Source: Billgrantia campisalis
GTDB taxonomy: Bacteria > Pseudomonadota > Gammaproteobacteria > Pseudomonadales > Halomonadaceae
Direction of reading: 5' to 3'
Length of the DNA stretch: 64,000 bases
NCBI RefSeq assembly: GCF_022341425.1
Contig: NZ_JABFUC010000002.1
Coordinates: forward strand, 355,609-419,608
Part shown: piece by piece, positions 25,695 through 35,486 of the stretch
Numbering within the stretch: position 1 is the stretch's first letter
Layout: the number at the start of each line of letters is the position of its first letter
Notes under the pieces: generated by a model
The model's input: the letters and a program-made list of their open reading frames with translations, nothing else
What the model was told of the DNA's origin: nothing
The model's database searches: none
Program-made: the position numbers and the translations under genes

Positions 25695-26466
25695 TGCGGC
25701 ACTCCAGTTACCCCAGTCCGAGCCTGGCATGCGCAGCCTGCGCGTGCTGGCCCGCCTGCTGGACTACCCCACCGAGGCGCTCCAGGGCGCGGTGGATGAG
25801 CTGATCGAGGCGCTCTATGTCGAGCGCCGCCTGCCGGCGGCGCTGCGGTCCGAGCTGATGGACTGGTGCCAGCGTATCGCCGACGGCGACCTGCTGGAAC
25901 TCCAGTCCGAGTACGTGGCGCTGTTCGACAAGGGGCGCGCCCACTCGCTGCTGCTCTTCGAGCACGTCCACGGCGAGTCCCGCGACCGCGGCCAGGCCAT
26001 GGTCGATCTGATGAACGAGTACCAGGACGCCGGCTTCGCGCTGGACGCCCGGGAGCTGCCGGACTACCTGCCGCTGTTCCTGGAGTACCTCTCCACCCGC
26101 GATGAGGCGGAGATCGGCCGCTGGCTGGGCGAGATCCGCCACATCCTGGGGCTGCTCACCGCGCGCCTGGAAGAGCGCGGCGCCGACCAGGCCCTGGTGC
26201 CCCGGGCGCTGCTGGCGCTGATCGGCGCCGAGGCGGAAGTCGAGGCCCACCGCGAGGAGGTCAAGGGCGAGAGCCGCGACGACACCCCCGAGGCGCTGGA
26301 CGCGGTCTGGGAAGAGGAGGCGGTGCGCTTCTCCGCCGAATCCGACCAGGACTGCGCGCTGCAGTCCGCCGAGGGCCGCCGTCTGGCCGAGCGCAAGCAG
26401 AGCGTCCACAGCGAAGCCGTTCGCATTCTCTCACCCGAGGCGGCGCCTCGAGTGACGGGTCGTTAA
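25687..26466 (+). CDS. narJ: Nitrate reductase molybdenum cofactor assembly chaperone NarJ
   Basis: 259 residues, all-alpha TorD/NarJ-family chaperone. Conserved LQSEYVALFDKGRAHSLLLFEHVHGESRDRGQAM and LPDYLPLFLEYLS stretches can be read in pieces through residues 70-140. Slightly longer than E. coli NarJ (236) owing to an acidic C-terminal tail. Needed to load cofactor into NarG and attach NarGH to NarI; not part of the final enzyme. Overlaps narH, 13 bp before narI. Confidence 0.95.
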   Translation: MADAALQLPQSEPGMRSLRVLARLLDYPTEALQGAVDELIEALYVERRLPAALRSELMDWCQRIADGDLLELQSEYVALFDKGRAHSLLLFEHVHGESRDRGQAMVDLMNEYQDAGFALDARELPDYLPLFLEYLSTRDEAEIGRWLGEIRHILGLLTARLEERGADQALVPRALLALIGAEAEVEAHREEVKGESRDDTPEALDAVWEEEAVRFSAESDQDCALQSAEGRRLAERKQSVHSEAVRILSPEAAPRVTGR

Positions 26467-26479
26467 CAGGAGAATCACC

Positions 26480-27169
26480 ATGTCTGCATTCGGCACCTAT
26501 CTCGACCACCTGATCTACGGCTACTACCCGTACCTGGTCGGCACCGTCTTCCTGGTTGGCAGCCTGCTGCGCTACGACCACGGCCAGTTCACCTGGAAGA
26601 CCGGCTCCAGCCAGATGCTCTCGTCGAAGAACATGCGCCTGGCCAGCAACCTCTTCCATGTCGGCATCATCGTGATCTTCTTCGGTCACCTGTTCGGCAT
26701 GCTGACGCCGCAGTGGGTCTACTCGCCCTTCCTGCACGCCGGCACCAAGCAGCTGATCGCCATCGTGGTGGGCGGGGCCGCCGGCATCGCATGTCTCGTG
26801 GGCGGCGCCATGCTGCTGCATCGCCGCATCACCAATCCGCGGGTGCGCGCCTCCTCCAGCACCATGGATACCGCCATCCTCGGGCTGATCGTCTTCCAGG
26901 CGGCGCTGGGCATGATCACCGTGTTCTTCTCGCTGGGCCACCTGGACGGCGAGATGATGGTCACCCTCTCCAGCTGGGCCCAGGCGATCGTCTTCTTCGG
27001 CGGCGGCGCTGCCCAGTACATGGAAGGGGTGTCCTGGATCTACAAGCTGCATATCTTCGTGGGTCTGACCATCATCCTGCTGTTCCCCTTCTCGCGCCTG
27101 GTGCACGTGTGGAGCATTCCGCTGGGCTATATCACCCGGCGCTACCAGCTGGTGCGCAAGCGGGGCTGA
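26480..27169 (+). CDS. narI: Respiratory nitrate reductase gamma subunit NarI
   Basis: 229 residues, five membrane helices carrying two b hemes. Heme-ligand candidates are the histidines of LASNLFHVGII and IVIFFGHLFGM on helix II and of SWIYKLHIFVG and FSRLVHVWSIP on helix V. Oxidises quinol on the periplasmic side and delivers electrons to NarH. RBS AGGAGAATC before the ATG. Followed after 28 bp by repeat copy 2. Confidence 0.97.
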   Translation: MSAFGTYLDHLIYGYYPYLVGTVFLVGSLLRYDHGQFTWKTGSSQMLSSKNMRLASNLFHVGIIVIFFGHLFGMLTPQWVYSPFLHAGTKQLIAIVVGGAAGIACLVGGAMLLHRRITNPRVRASSSTMDTAILGLIVFQAALGMITVFFSLGHLDGEMMVTLSSWAQAIVFFGGGAAQYMEGVSWIYKLHIFVGLTIILLFPFSRLVHVWSIPLGYITRRYQLVRKRG

Positions 27170-27197
27170 GAGAGTCAGTGCTGGCTACCCTCGACGC

Positions 27198-27307
27198 GGG
27201 GCGCCGGGGGTAGGCCGTAGAGGAGGTCATTTGCCATGGATGGCAAATGTAGCGCCCAGGGAAGGGTTTACAGCGCCTCCTCGCAGGCCTGCCGCCGGAT
27301 CAGCCCC
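27198..27307 (+). repeat. Structured intergenic repeat, copy 2 (narI|ppiC)
   Basis: 110 bp, orientation as copy 1. Closing stem GGTAGGCC/GGCCTGCC plus GGGG/CCCC, second stem GAGGAGG-like (AGAGGAGG) with CCTCCTC. Hairpin A has an 8-bp perfect stem, CATTTGCC and GGCAAATG, around loop ATGGAT (27236-27241). Hairpin B has CCC/GGG around loop AGGGAA (27258-27263), with an outer TGTA/TACA helix. Both loops fit A-N-G-G-A-N. Confidence 0.85.
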
Positions 27308-27351
27308 TCTCACCGGCCCTGGTATGAATTGAGCTGTAAGGATTTATCACC

Positions 27352-28173
27352 ATGCAGATGATCGATATCGAGCAGATCCCGGGGGGCGCGAGCCCCCCTC
27401 CCATCCGGGTCGGTGATACCACTATCGCCGAGTCCGACATCGCTCTCGAGATGCAGTACCACCCCGCGCCCAGCGCCGGCGAGGCACAGCTCCAGGCGGC
27501 CCGCGCCCTGGTGGTGCGCGAGCTGCTGCGGCGTCGCGCCGTGGCGCTGGGCCTGGTCGCGGCGGACAGCGACGACGAGGGCGACAACGACGCCGCCATC
27601 GCCGCCCTGCTCGAGCGGGAGCTCGAGGTGCCCGAACCCAGCGAGGCGGACTGTCGGCGTTTCTTCGATGCCGACTCCGAGCGCTTCAGCGAGCCGACGC
27701 GGCTGGCCGTGCGCCATATCCTGCTTCCCGCGGCGCCGGACGACGCCGAGGCGCGCGATGCCCAGTACCGCCTGGGGGAGCGGCTGATCGCCGAGCTCCA
27801 GGAGATCCCGGAGCGCTTCACCGAGTTTGCCCAGCGCCACTCCGCCTGCCCGTCCAAGGACGAGGGCGGGGAGCTGGGCTGGCTGGCCCCGGGGCAGACC
27901 GTGGCCGAGCTCGACCGCGCCCTGCAGCACCTGCCCGAAGGGCTGCACGAGCGGCCGCTGGCCTCGCGCTACGGCTGGCATGTGGTGCTTATCGACCAGC
28001 GCCTGGGCGGCCAGCGCCTGCCTTTCGAGGAGGTGTTCGACCGGGTGCGCCACAGCCTGCGTGAGCACTCCACGCGTCGTGCCCTGCGTCACTACCTGCT
28101 GGCGCTCGAGGCCGAGACCGGCGTCGAGGGCATTACCCTGGACGACGACAGCGCCAACGCCTTGATGCAGTGA
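27352..28173 (+). CDS. Parvulin-type peptidyl-prolyl isomerase linked to nar operon
   Basis: 273 residues, no signal peptide, so probably cytoplasmic. A SurA-like N-terminal segment precedes a rotamase domain (about 120-220): RLAVRHILLP, EFAQRHSACPSKDEGGELGWLAPGQ and LASRYGWHVVLI are family hallmarks. Genes of this NifM-like type follow narGHJI in pseudomonads, where they are thought to aid nitrate reductase folding. Lies 182 bp after narI with repeat copy 2 between; AAGGA precedes the ATG. Confidence 0.88.
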   Translation: MQMIDIEQIPGGASPPPIRVGDTTIAESDIALEMQYHPAPSAGEAQLQAARALVVRELLRRRAVALGLVAADSDDEGDNDAAIAALLERELEVPEPSEADCRRFFDADSERFSEPTRLAVRHILLPAAPDDAEARDAQYRLGERLIAELQEIPERFTEFAQRHSACPSKDEGGELGWLAPGQTVAELDRALQHLPEGLHERPLASRYGWHVVLIDQRLGGQRLPFEEVFDRVRHSLREHSTRRALRHYLLALEAETGVEGITLDDDSANALMQ

Positions 28174-28180
28174 TGCCGCA

Positions 28181-28206
28181 CTGCCGGGGCGTGTCGGCCC
28201 CGGCAG
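28181..28206 (+). terminator. Hairpin after the narGHJI-ppiC operon
   Basis: Ten-bp perfect stem (CTGCCGGGGC/GCCCCGGCAG, 6-nt loop) begins 7 bp after the ppiC stop; only a short TTT follows six bases on, so termination may be partial. The remaining gap to moaB is GC-rich and shows no gene. Confidence 0.55.
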
Positions 28207-28329
28207 CGCCTTTCGACCGGATTCTTTCGCTTACCACTTCACACCAGGCCGCGCCCAGGCGGGGCGGTGCCGCAGGCGGGCTGTCGCCCCGCGGTACACG
28301 CCACACGCTGGGGGCCGGGAGGGCTATTC

Positions 28330-28914
28330 ATGTCTCATGTCCACCAGGATACCGCCTTCACGTCGCTCGGCATCGCCGTGCTGACCGTCTCGGATACCCG
28401 CGGCTTCGACCGTGACGGCAGCGGCGACCTGCTCAGCGAGCGTCTGTCCGAGGCCGGCCATGCGCTGGTCGAGCGGCGCATCGTGCCCGACGACATCTAC
28501 CGCATCCGGGCGGTGGTCTCCAAGTGGGTGGTGCGCGACGATATCCAGGTGATCCTGGTCAACGGCGGCACTGGCTTCACGCCCCGCGATACCACGCCGG
28601 AGGCCCTGACCCCGCTGTTCGACAAAGCGGTGGACGGCTACGGCGAGCTGTTTCGCCAGCTCTCCTTCGAGAGCATCGGCGCTTCCACCATCCAGTCCCG
28701 CGCCGTGGCCGGCGTGGCCAATCGTACCCTGATCTTCTCCATGCCGGGCTCGCCCAGGGCCTGCGCCACCGCCTGGGACGGCATCCTCGCAAGCCAGCTC
28801 GATGCCCGCACCCGGCCCTGCAACTTCGTCGCCATGGTGCTGCCCGAGTCGACCCGCTGTGGCTCTCGTGATCCCGAGACGGCGCCTGACCACGGTCAAG
28901 GAGTGCAGGCATGA
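28330..28914 (+). CDS. moaB: Molybdenum cofactor biosynthesis protein MoaB
   Basis: 194 residues from the ATG at 28330 (GGGAGGG upstream); a longer in-frame ATG is poorly supported. MoaB/Mog fold: [38 protein letters not shown] split around the MPT-binding loop, then [17 protein letters not shown] and [17 protein letters not shown]. Adenylylates molybdopterin before molybdenum insertion by MoeA. C-terminal 25 residues beyond the fold are variable. Overlaps moeA by 4 bp. Confidence 0.92.
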   Translation: MSHVHQDTAFTSLGIAVLTVSDTRGFDRDGSGDLLSERLSEAGHALVERRIVPDDIYRIRAVVSKWVVRDDIQVILVNGGTGFTPRDTTPEALTPLFDKAVDGYGELFRQLSFESIGASTIQSRAVAGVANRTLIFSMPGSPRACATAWDGILASQLDARTRPCNFVAMVLPESTRCGSRDPETAPDHGQGVQA

Positions 28915-30152
28915 GCTGTGCCAGCCTTGCCAAGGGGCTGCTCGACCTCTTGGAGGCCCGGGAGCGGATGATCGCCGCGGCCAGGCCGCTGACGGACGAG
29001 GAGCGCCTGCCCCTGGAGCAGGCGGCCGAACGCGTGCTGGCCCACGACCTGGTGGCCGGCCTCGACATGCCGGGCATCGACAACAGCGCAATGGACGGCT
29101 ATGCCCTGCGCCTCGCCGAGCTGAGCGATGCGGGCCTGCCGGTCCTCATGCGGGTACCGGCGGGTGCCGGCGCTCAGCGTCTTCCCGAAGGGGGCTGTGC
29201 GCGGATCTTCACCGGCGCTCCGGTGCCCGAGGGGGCCGACTGCGTGGTGCCCCAGGAGCGGGTGCGGCTGGACGCTAGCGGGCGGGTGCAGGTGCTGGGC
29301 GAGGCCCGGCCGGGGGCCAATATTCGCCGCCGTGGGGAGGAGTACCGGGTCGGCGACACCCTGCTCGAGGCGGGCGCCTCGCTGAACGCAGCGGCCCTGG
29401 CGATGATCGCCAGTCAAGGCCTGGCCGAAGTAGCGGTGCGGCGGCGCCTTCGGGTGGCACTGCTCTCCACAGGTGATGAACTGATCGAGCCGGGGATACC
29501 CTACGAAACCGGTCAAGTATACAATAGCAACCGAGTGATGTTGCAGGCGTTGCTTGCCCAGGCGGGCTGTGAGGTCATCGACCTGGGCATTATCGCCGAT
29601 ACGCCGGCGGCGCTGCACCAGGCCTTCGTCACCGCCCGCGACCGCGCGGATCTCGTCATCTGCACCGGCGGGGTCTCGGTGGGCGAGGAAGACCATGTGC
29701 GACCGGTGCTCGAGCAACTGGGCGGCATTCGCTTCCACGGGGTGGCGATCAAGCCCGGCAAGCCGTTCGCCTTCGGCTACCTGGACGACGGCACCCCGGA
29801 CGGCACGCCGCTGATCGGCCTGCCGGGTAACCCGGTGGCCTCGCTGGTGGGCTGGCAGCTGCTGGCCAGGCCCTTCGTCCAGGGCTGCCAGGGGGGTGAG
29901 GTGGCAGCGCTGCAGCAGTTCGCCGTGCGCGCGGGGTTCTCCCGGCGGGCCAGCCCCGGGCGGCGGGAGCTGCTGCGGGTGGTACTCGATTGGCAGGGCG
30001 GCCAGCCGGTCGCCCTGCTGGCCGGCGGCCAGGGGTCGCATATGCTGCGGGCCGCCAGCCAGGCACATGGCTATCTGATGATGGTCGCTGACACAGACGT
30101 GGAGGAAGGTCATGACTACCCCTATCTGCCCGCCGGACAGTTCGTCGGCTGA
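28911..30152 (+). CDS. moeA: Molybdopterin molybdenumtransferase MoeA
   Basis: 413 residues. Linker/domain motifs: [40 protein letters not shown] and, in the MPT-binding domain, [16 protein letters not shown] and [16 protein letters not shown] with [14 protein letters not shown]. Inserts molybdate into adenylylated molybdopterin for NarG. Its last 41 bp overlap the start of the downstream regulator, an unusually long coupling overlap. Confidence 0.95.
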   Translation: MSCASLAKGLLDLLEARERMIAAARPLTDEERLPLEQAAERVLAHDLVAGLDMPGIDNSAMDGYALRLAELSDAGLPVLMRVPAGAGAQRLPEGGCARIFTGAPVPEGADCVVPQERVRLDASGRVQVLGEARPGANIRRRGEEYRVGDTLLEAGASLNAAALAMIASQGLAEVAVRRRLRVALLSTGDELIEPGIPYETGQVYNSNRVMLQALLAQAGCEVIDLGIIADTPAALHQAFVTARDRADLVICTGGVSVGEEDHVRPVLEQLGGIRFHGVAIKPGKPFAFGYLDDGTPDGTPLIGLPGNPVASLVGWQLLARPFVQGCQGGEVAALQQFAVRAGFSRRASPGRRELLRVVLDWQGGQPVALLAGGQGSHMLRAASQAHGYLMMVADTDVEEGHDYPYLPAGQFVG

Positions 30153-30855
30153 CCTGCTGTTCAAGCCCAAGCAGCTGCGTGAGCTGGTGCTGGGGGTTCC
30201 CTGGCTGGGCCAGCTCGAGGGCGAGGAGATCGAGTCGCTGCTGGAAGACTCCGAGCTGCTCGAGCTGAAGAATCGCGAGTGGCTGTTTCGCCAGGACGCC
30301 CCGGCGCACTGGCTGTATATCGTCATCAATGGCGCCGTGCGCCTGACGCGCTCCGCCGGCGATGGCCGCCTGGCGACCATTCGCTGCGTCGAGCGCGGCG
30401 GCACCCTGGGCGAGCTGAGCATGGTCTCCAGCACCGGGGTCTATCTCTATTCGGCGGAGGCGCTGCGGCGCACCCATGTGCTGGCGATTCCCGCCGCGCG
30501 CTGCCGCGAGATCATGGACCGCCAGCCGGCCTGCCGCGCCGAGTTCATGAGTCGCCTGGCCGTGGAGCTCACCGAGCGCCTCGAGGACCTGGCGCTGCTG
30601 ACTCAGGCCGACGCCATGTCGCGGCTGGTCAGCTATATCCTGCGCCAGCTGCCCTCGAGCCGCGCGAAGGGGCCGCGGGTGGTGCGTCTCTCCATTCCCA
30701 AGCGCTGGCTGGCGTCCCAGCTGGCGATGACCCCGGAGACCCTGTCGCGGCTGCTGGCCAAGCTGCGCGACAGCGGCGCCATCAATATCGACCGCCAGCG
30801 GCTCACCGTGCTCGATGAACAGAAGCTGCGCGACGCCATGGTCACCGACGACTGA
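30112..30855 (+). CDS. dnr: DNR-type Crp/Fnr transcriptional regulator
   Basis: 247 residues: cyclic-nucleotide-binding-like sensor domain (about 25-145), dimer helix (about 145-175), winged helix (about 185-240). The recognition helix has E209, S212 and R213 (PETLSRLL), the FNR-type residues for TTGAT half-sites. The N-terminal cysteines that hold FNR's [4Fe-4S] cluster are missing, with only C6 near the start, so this is an NO/heme-responsive DNR/NnrR-type activator rather than an oxygen-sensing FNR. ATG at 30112 follows GAGGAAGG inside moeA. Probable targets are the boxes at 4612, 15902, 11963 and 2413. Confidence 0.85.
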   Translation: MTTPICPPDSSSADLLFKPKQLRELVLGVPWLGQLEGEEIESLLEDSELLELKNREWLFRQDAPAHWLYIVINGAVRLTRSAGDGRLATIRCVERGGTLGELSMVSSTGVYLYSAEALRRTHVLAIPAARCREIMDRQPACRAEFMSRLAVELTERLEDLALLTQADAMSRLVSYILRQLPSSRAKGPRVVRLSIPKRWLASQLAMTPETLSRLLAKLRDSGAINIDRQRLTVLDEQKLRDAMVTDD

Positions 30856-30921
30856 CGCGGCGCGAGCGACATCGCTCCGCGGCAGCGAACGACCTACTGG
30901 AAACTGGAACTGGGAGGCCGC

Positions 30922-31329
30922 ATGTCCCGAACCGCCGACAAACCGCGCACCCTGATCTACTCCTGCTCGGGCTGCTCGGACGTGGCGCAGCTCGCCAACG
31001 ATGTGGCGCTGCGCCTCGACCACGGCGGCGTGGCGGAGATGTCCTGCATCGCTGGCGTGGGCGGCGGGGTGCCCGGGCTGGTGAAAGTCGCCCGCTCCGG
31101 CCGACCCATCGTCGCCATCGACGGCTGCCCGATGCACTGCGTTAGCCACTGCCTGGCCCGGGCCGGGGTCACCGCCACCGAGCACGTCAAGCTCTATAAG
31201 CGCGGCCTGCGCAAACGCCGCGGCCAGCGCTATGGCGATGACGTCGTGGCCGAGGTGGCCGAGGATGTCGGCGAGCTGATCGCGCGGCTGCCCCTGCACG
31301 CCAGCGCTCACGTGGAGGCGAGTCCATGA
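30922..31329 (+). CDS. Putative zinc-binding DGC-domain protein
   Basis: 135 residues, DGC family (named for a conserved Asp-Gly-Cys). Cysteine groups YSCSGCSD near the N-terminus and [13 protein letters not shown] in the middle carry six cysteines and a histidine suited to zinc or redox chemistry. The family is frequent in denitrification and molybdenum-enzyme clusters but has no proven function. Overlaps moaA by 4 bp, pointing to a link with cofactor synthesis or NO sensing. Confidence 0.82.
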   Translation: MSRTADKPRTLIYSCSGCSDVAQLANDVALRLDHGGVAEMSCIAGVGGGVPGLVKVARSGRPIVAIDGCPMHCVSHCLARAGVTATEHVKLYKRGLRKRRGQRYGDDVVAEVAEDVGELIARLPLHASAHVEASP

Positions 31330-32315
31330 CCGCCCTGATCGACGGCTTCGGCCGCACCGTCCGCTACGTTCGCCTGTCGGTCACCGACCGCTGCGACTTC
31401 CGCTGCGTCTACTGCATGGCCGAGGAGATGACCTTCCTGCCCCGGGCTCAGGTGCTGACCCTGGAGGAGATGGCCACCCTGTGCCGGGCCTTCGTCGAGC
31501 TCGGCGTGGAGAAGATCCGCCTCACCGGCGGCGAGCCGCTGGTCAGGCGCAACATCGAGACCCTGGTCGCTGAGGTCGGGGCCTTGCCGGGGCTGCGCGA
31601 CTTCGCCATGACCACCAACGGCTCGGGACTCGCCAAGCACGCCCGGGCGCTTCGCGAGGGCGGCCTTTCGCGCCTCAACGTCAGCCTCGACACCCTGGAC
31701 CCGGGGCGCTTTCGGGCGCTGACCCGTACCGGCGAGCTGGCCACGGTCATCGACGGCATCCGCGCCGCCCGCGAGGCCGGGTTTACCCGAATCAAGCTCA
31801 ACGCGGTGATCCTCAAGGGGCGCAATGACGACGAGGTGCTCGACCTGGTCGAGTTCGCCCGCCAGGAGCGGGTCGACATCAGCTTCATCGAGGAGATGCC
31901 GCTGGGCGAGGCCATCGGTCACGACCGCGCCGAGACCTTCTGCTCGAGCGACACGGTGCGCGCCGCCATCGAGACGCGCCACGCGCTGATTCCCACCACC
32001 GAGACCACCCTGGGGCCATCGCGCTACTACCGCATGGCGGATTCAGAGAGCCGTATCGGCTTTATCTCGCCCCACAGCCACAACTTCTGCGACGCCTGCA
32101 ACCGGGTGCGGGTCACCGCCGAGGGCCGCCTGCTGCTGTGCCTGGGCAACGAGCATTCGGTGGACCTGCGCGCCGTGCTGCGTCGCCACCCCAGCGACAC
32201 CGAGCGCTTGAAGGCCGCCATCGTCGCCGCCATGACCAAGAAGCCCGAGCGCCACCACTTCACCACCGACGGCGACGTCCAGGTGGTGCGCTTCATGAAT
32301 ATGACCGGGGGCTAG
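31326..32315 (+). CDS. moaA: GTP 3',8-cyclase MoaA (radical SAM)
   Basis: 329 residues. N-terminal radical-SAM cluster C23-x3-C27-x2-C30 ([11 protein letters not shown]) and C-terminal second cluster in [20 protein letters not shown]; the C-terminus ends in the catalytic Gly-Gly. Converts GTP to 3',8-cyclo-GTP in molybdenum cofactor biosynthesis, needed by NarG. Stops 15 bp before the convergent gene at 32331. Confidence 0.95.
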   Translation: MTALIDGFGRTVRYVRLSVTDRCDFRCVYCMAEEMTFLPRAQVLTLEEMATLCRAFVELGVEKIRLTGGEPLVRRNIETLVAEVGALPGLRDFAMTTNGSGLAKHARALREGGLSRLNVSLDTLDPGRFRALTRTGELATVIDGIRAAREAGFTRIKLNAVILKGRNDDEVLDLVEFARQERVDISFIEEMPLGEAIGHDRAETFCSSDTVRAAIETRHALIPTTETTLGPSRYYRMADSESRIGFISPHSHNFCDACNRVRVTAEGRLLLCLGNEHSVDLRAVLRRHPSDTERLKAAIVAAMTKKPERHHFTTDGDVQVVRFMNMTGG

Positions 32316-32330
32316 CCTCCGGCACTGTGT

Positions 32331-35138
32331 CTATCTTTCCGGTTCCGTCTTCTCCCCGGCCTGATTCCATCCGGCCGGCGGCTGCCAGCATGCGCTCCAC
32401 TCCACCAGGTCGCGACTCGGCATGGGGCGGGCGATGCCGAACCCCTGGGCCTGTTCACAGCCCAGCGCGATCAGCCGGCGACCCTGGGCCTCGGTTTCCA
32501 CGCCCTCGGCAATGACCTGGAACTCGAACGCCTCGGCCAGGCCGATGATGCCCTTGACGATGGCCAGATCGCCAGTGTCGTCCAGCATGTCGCGGATGAA
32601 GGTGCGATCGATCTTGAGCCGGTCGGCGGGCAGGTACTTGAGGTACTCCAGGGCAGCATAGCCGGTGCCGAAATCGTCCAGCGATACCGCGACGCCCAGT
32701 GCCCGGCACTGGCGGATGACCTCGCCGGCCAGGGCGATGTCGCCGATGGCGGCGCTTTCGAGGATCTCCAGCTCCAGGGCGCCGGGGGCGACGTCGGCGT
32801 GTGCGGCCAACTGCTCGCCGAGCCGCGCGACGAAGTCGGGCTGCTGCAGCTGCAGGGCGTTGATGTTCACGCTTACCGGGAGCGCCAGGCCGAGCGACTG
32901 CCAGCGCTGTACCTCATTGAGTGCTGTCTCGATCACCCAGTTGCCGATCTTGACCGATATGGGGTGCCGCTCGATCTGCGGCAGGAAATCGCCGGGCGGT
33001 ACCAGCCCGCCTTCCGGATCCTGCCAGCGTAGCAGGGCCTCGGCGCCGATCAGCCTGCCGGTGCGCATGTTGACCTTGGGCTGGTAGTGCAGCACCAGCT
33101 CGCCGTTGGTCAGGGCGGCTTCGATACGTTCGACCAGGCGCGACAGCGCCGACTGGTCGTGGTTGTGCCGGGGGTCGAACCAGTGCAGGCGGTTGCGGCC
33201 GTTGAGCTTGGCCTCGTGCATGGCCTGGTTGGCGTGGCGCAGCAGCGTATCGGCATCGCTGGCGTCGTCTGGATAGTGGGTCGCGCCGATGCTGGCCGAG
33301 CAGTGAAGGGTGACGCCCTCGAGCCGGATGGGCTGGGCGGCCTCCTGCTGCAGCCGCTGCAGGATCGGCTTGGCGTCGTCGGCTGCGGCCAACTCCTCGA
33401 TCACCGCGGCGAACTCGTCACCCCCCAGCCGGGCCAGGGTATCCCCCTCGCGCAGCGCCGACTGGAAGCGCTTGGCCAGCAGCTCCAGCACCCGGTCGCC
33501 CAGCGCATGACCGTACGTTTCGTTGAGCGACTTGAAGTCGTCCAGGTCGATGATGGCGACCACCAGCGGGGTGTTGCTGCGGCGACTGATGCTCAGCGCA
33601 TGGCGCAGTCGGTCGCCCAGCAGCATGCGATTGGGCAGGTCGGTAAGGGGATCGTGATTGGCGCTGTGCACCAGCTGGCGCTGATGTTCGCTGGCGCGCT
33701 CGGTGATGTCGGAAAACACCGCCACATAGTTCTGCAGCCGGCCGCGTTTGTCATGCACGGCGTTGATGGTCAAAAGCTCGGCATAGACCTCGCCGTTCTT
33801 GCGTCGGTTCCAGATCTCCCCCTGCCAGGAGCCGGTGGTCAGAAGCTCATTCCATAGCGCGCGATAGAAGGCGCTATCCTGTCGGCCCGACTGGAGGAAA
33901 CGCGGATTTCGGCCAATGGCCTCCTCGCGTGGATAGCCGGTGATTCGCGTAAAGGCGTCGTTGAGGTCGAGAATGGTGGCGTCGGGGCCGGTGACGGTAA
34001 TGCCGTCCTGGGTGTGGTGGAAGACATTGGCGGCCAGCTGCAGCCGGTTCTGGATGTTTCGAATGATCAGGAAAGAGAGCAGTACGGCGATCAGCGTCGA
34101 GACGATGGAGAGAGCCAGGTACTGGGTCAGCTCACCCTGTGCGGCGGCCTTGAGCCCAGCCGCCGTGGCCATGATGTCGTTCGATAGGGTGTCTTCCACC
34201 GTCTTGATATGTTCTATCTTCAGGGTCTTCCAGTCGAACCACTGATCGGGGGTGACGTCGAGCTTGGCCAGCGGCCCCCGATCGATGATGCGCTGACGAA
34301 AGGCTTCCAACTGGCGGGTTTCATCGGCCGTCAGCAGTGCCGAAAGGGCGGCGCTGGCCTGCCGGTCGGCCAGGTTGTGGAAGGTGGCCAGAAAGGCACT
34401 CTGCTCGCCCATCATCGGCATGATTCGCTGGTAGATCGTCTGGGGCAGCAGTCCCCTGGCCAGTGCATTGGACAGCAGAGCGCGCTCCAACCCCGCCAGC
34501 TCCTTGTACATCAGCAGGGCATGATAGGCGCCGAGCTTGCGGTTGATCTCGCCCTGGTCGGTGAGGTGGGTCAGCTGTCCGATCAGGGCGTTCAGCCGAT
34601 AGTTGACCTGGCTGTAGTAGCGAATGGCGTCATCCGCTTCGAGACGGTGGGCATTCACATCATCGCGGATGCCCTGCAGCCTCTCGAAGGAGCGCGTCGT
34701 GCCCCGAATGTCCTGGAGGAAGGAGAGGTAGCTCTGGTCGTCCTCAAGGGGACCCTGGTGCAGGGAGAAGTTGGCAATCGTCCGGCCGCTCGCCTGCTGC
34801 TCGGCCAGTCGTGAAATATCAAAACCCTGTAGCCGGTCGTGAAAGCGCGATACTTGACGGTCGGTTTGCCGCCGCGCTTCATGCAGCTGTTCCCCGAAGT
34901 GGCTCCCGCCGCTGCCGAGAAAGCCCGAGCTCATGCCACGCTCGACCTGCAAACGATGCACCAGGTCGCCGGCATCCACGGCAAGCGAGGTGAGTGCCTG
35001 AAGCTCAGACATGTTGACGGCCAGCTTCTGTCGCTCCAGAGCGCCCGAGGTAGCCAGCCAGATCAGCGTGATCAGCGGCAGGCTAAGGGCAATGATAAAG
35101 CGGGCCTCGAGTGAAAGGCGGTTGAAAAATTGATGCAT
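32331..35138 (-). CDS. Membrane NIT-PAS-GGDEF-EAL protein (nitrate/nitrite-responsive c-di-GMP enzyme)
   Basis: 935 residues. TM1 (about 13-31), periplasmic NIT-like domain (about 45-300, with VHRLQVERGMSSGFLGS at 60-76), TM2 (about 338-360), PAS (about 368-480), GGDEF (about 490-655; GGDEF at 572-576 with an RxxD inhibitory site at R563-D566) and EAL (about 665-915; EALLR at 700-704, DDFGTGYA and EGVET present). Both catalytic signatures are intact, so it may make and degrade c-di-GMP. NIT domains are predicted nitrate/nitrite receptors. No partner gene in the operon. Confidence 0.88.
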   Translation of the reverse strand: MHQFFNRLSLEARFIIALSLPLITLIWLATSGALERQKLAVNMSELQALTSLAVDAGDLVHRLQVERGMSSGFLGSGGSHFGEQLHEARRQTDRQVSRFHDRLQGFDISRLAEQQASGRTIANFSLHQGPLEDDQSYLSFLQDIRGTTRSFERLQGIRDDVNAHRLEADDAIRYYSQVNYRLNALIGQLTHLTDQGEINRKLGAYHALLMYKELAGLERALLSNALARGLLPQTIYQRIMPMMGEQSAFLATFHNLADRQASAALSALLTADETRQLEAFRQRIIDRGPLAKLDVTPDQWFDWKTLKIEHIKTVEDTLSNDIMATAAGLKAAAQGELTQYLALSIVSTLIAVLLSFLIIRNIQNRLQLAANVFHHTQDGITVTGPDATILDLNDAFTRITGYPREEAIGRNPRFLQSGRQDSAFYRALWNELLTTGSWQGEIWNRRKNGEVYAELLTINAVHDKRGRLQNYVAVFSDITERASEHQRQLVHSANHDPLTDLPNRMLLGDRLRHALSISRRSNTPLVVAIIDLDDFKSLNETYGHALGDRVLELLAKRFQSALREGDTLARLGGDEFAAVIEELAAADDAKPILQRLQQEAAQPIRLEGVTLHCSASIGATHYPDDASDADTLLRHANQAMHEAKLNGRNRLHWFDPRHNHDQSALSRLVERIEAALTNGELVLHYQPKVNMRTGRLIGAEALLRWQDPEGGLVPPGDFLPQIERHPISVKIGNWVIETALNEVQRWQSLGLALPVSVNINALQLQQPDFVARLGEQLAAHADVAPGALELEILESAAIGDIALAGEVIRQCRALGVAVSLDDFGTGYAALEYLKYLPADRLKIDRTFIRDMLDDTGDLAIVKGIIGLAEAFEFQVIAEGVETEAQGRRLIALGCEQAQGFGIARPMPSRDLVEWSACWQPPAGWNQAGEKTEPER

Positions 35139-35263
35139 GTCATTTTCTCGTTGTCTGCGTCCTGTAGGCAGACGCGACCGGGCTCACTCGTCAGGCGGGA
35201 TAGTTGTGTTTATTCGAAGAATGGCAAGTCAGACTCTACCACGACTCGGCCTTGACGTGAGTC

Positions 35264-35307
35264 GGCGTGGCGTACACCCAAGGGCGAAGGCGGTCGGGCG
35301 CCACGCC
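35264..35307. other. Inverted repeat in the 348-bp divergent gap before the BCCT gene
   Basis: Nine-bp arms GGCGTGGCG (35264-35272) and CGCCACGCC (35299-35307) flank a 26-bp centre. The surrounding gap 35139-35486 serves two divergent genes; a TATAAA at 35407-35412 in an AT-rich stretch is a possible -10 element for the BCCT gene. No other gene was found there. Confidence 0.4.
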
Positions 35308-35486
35308 GAGGCGTGACAGGTGGGCTTGGCCCGCACCTATGCGGGGTCTCTCTGCGTATTGTGGATACTGCTGGCGCCTCATGTGGCTTGTTTGTCGCTT
35401 TTTGTATATAAAATGGCGTGTTGCGCGGAGTAGTCCTCCGGTCGGCAGGCAAGATGTAGGCCTCTGTCGCTTCACAGGAGATTCGC

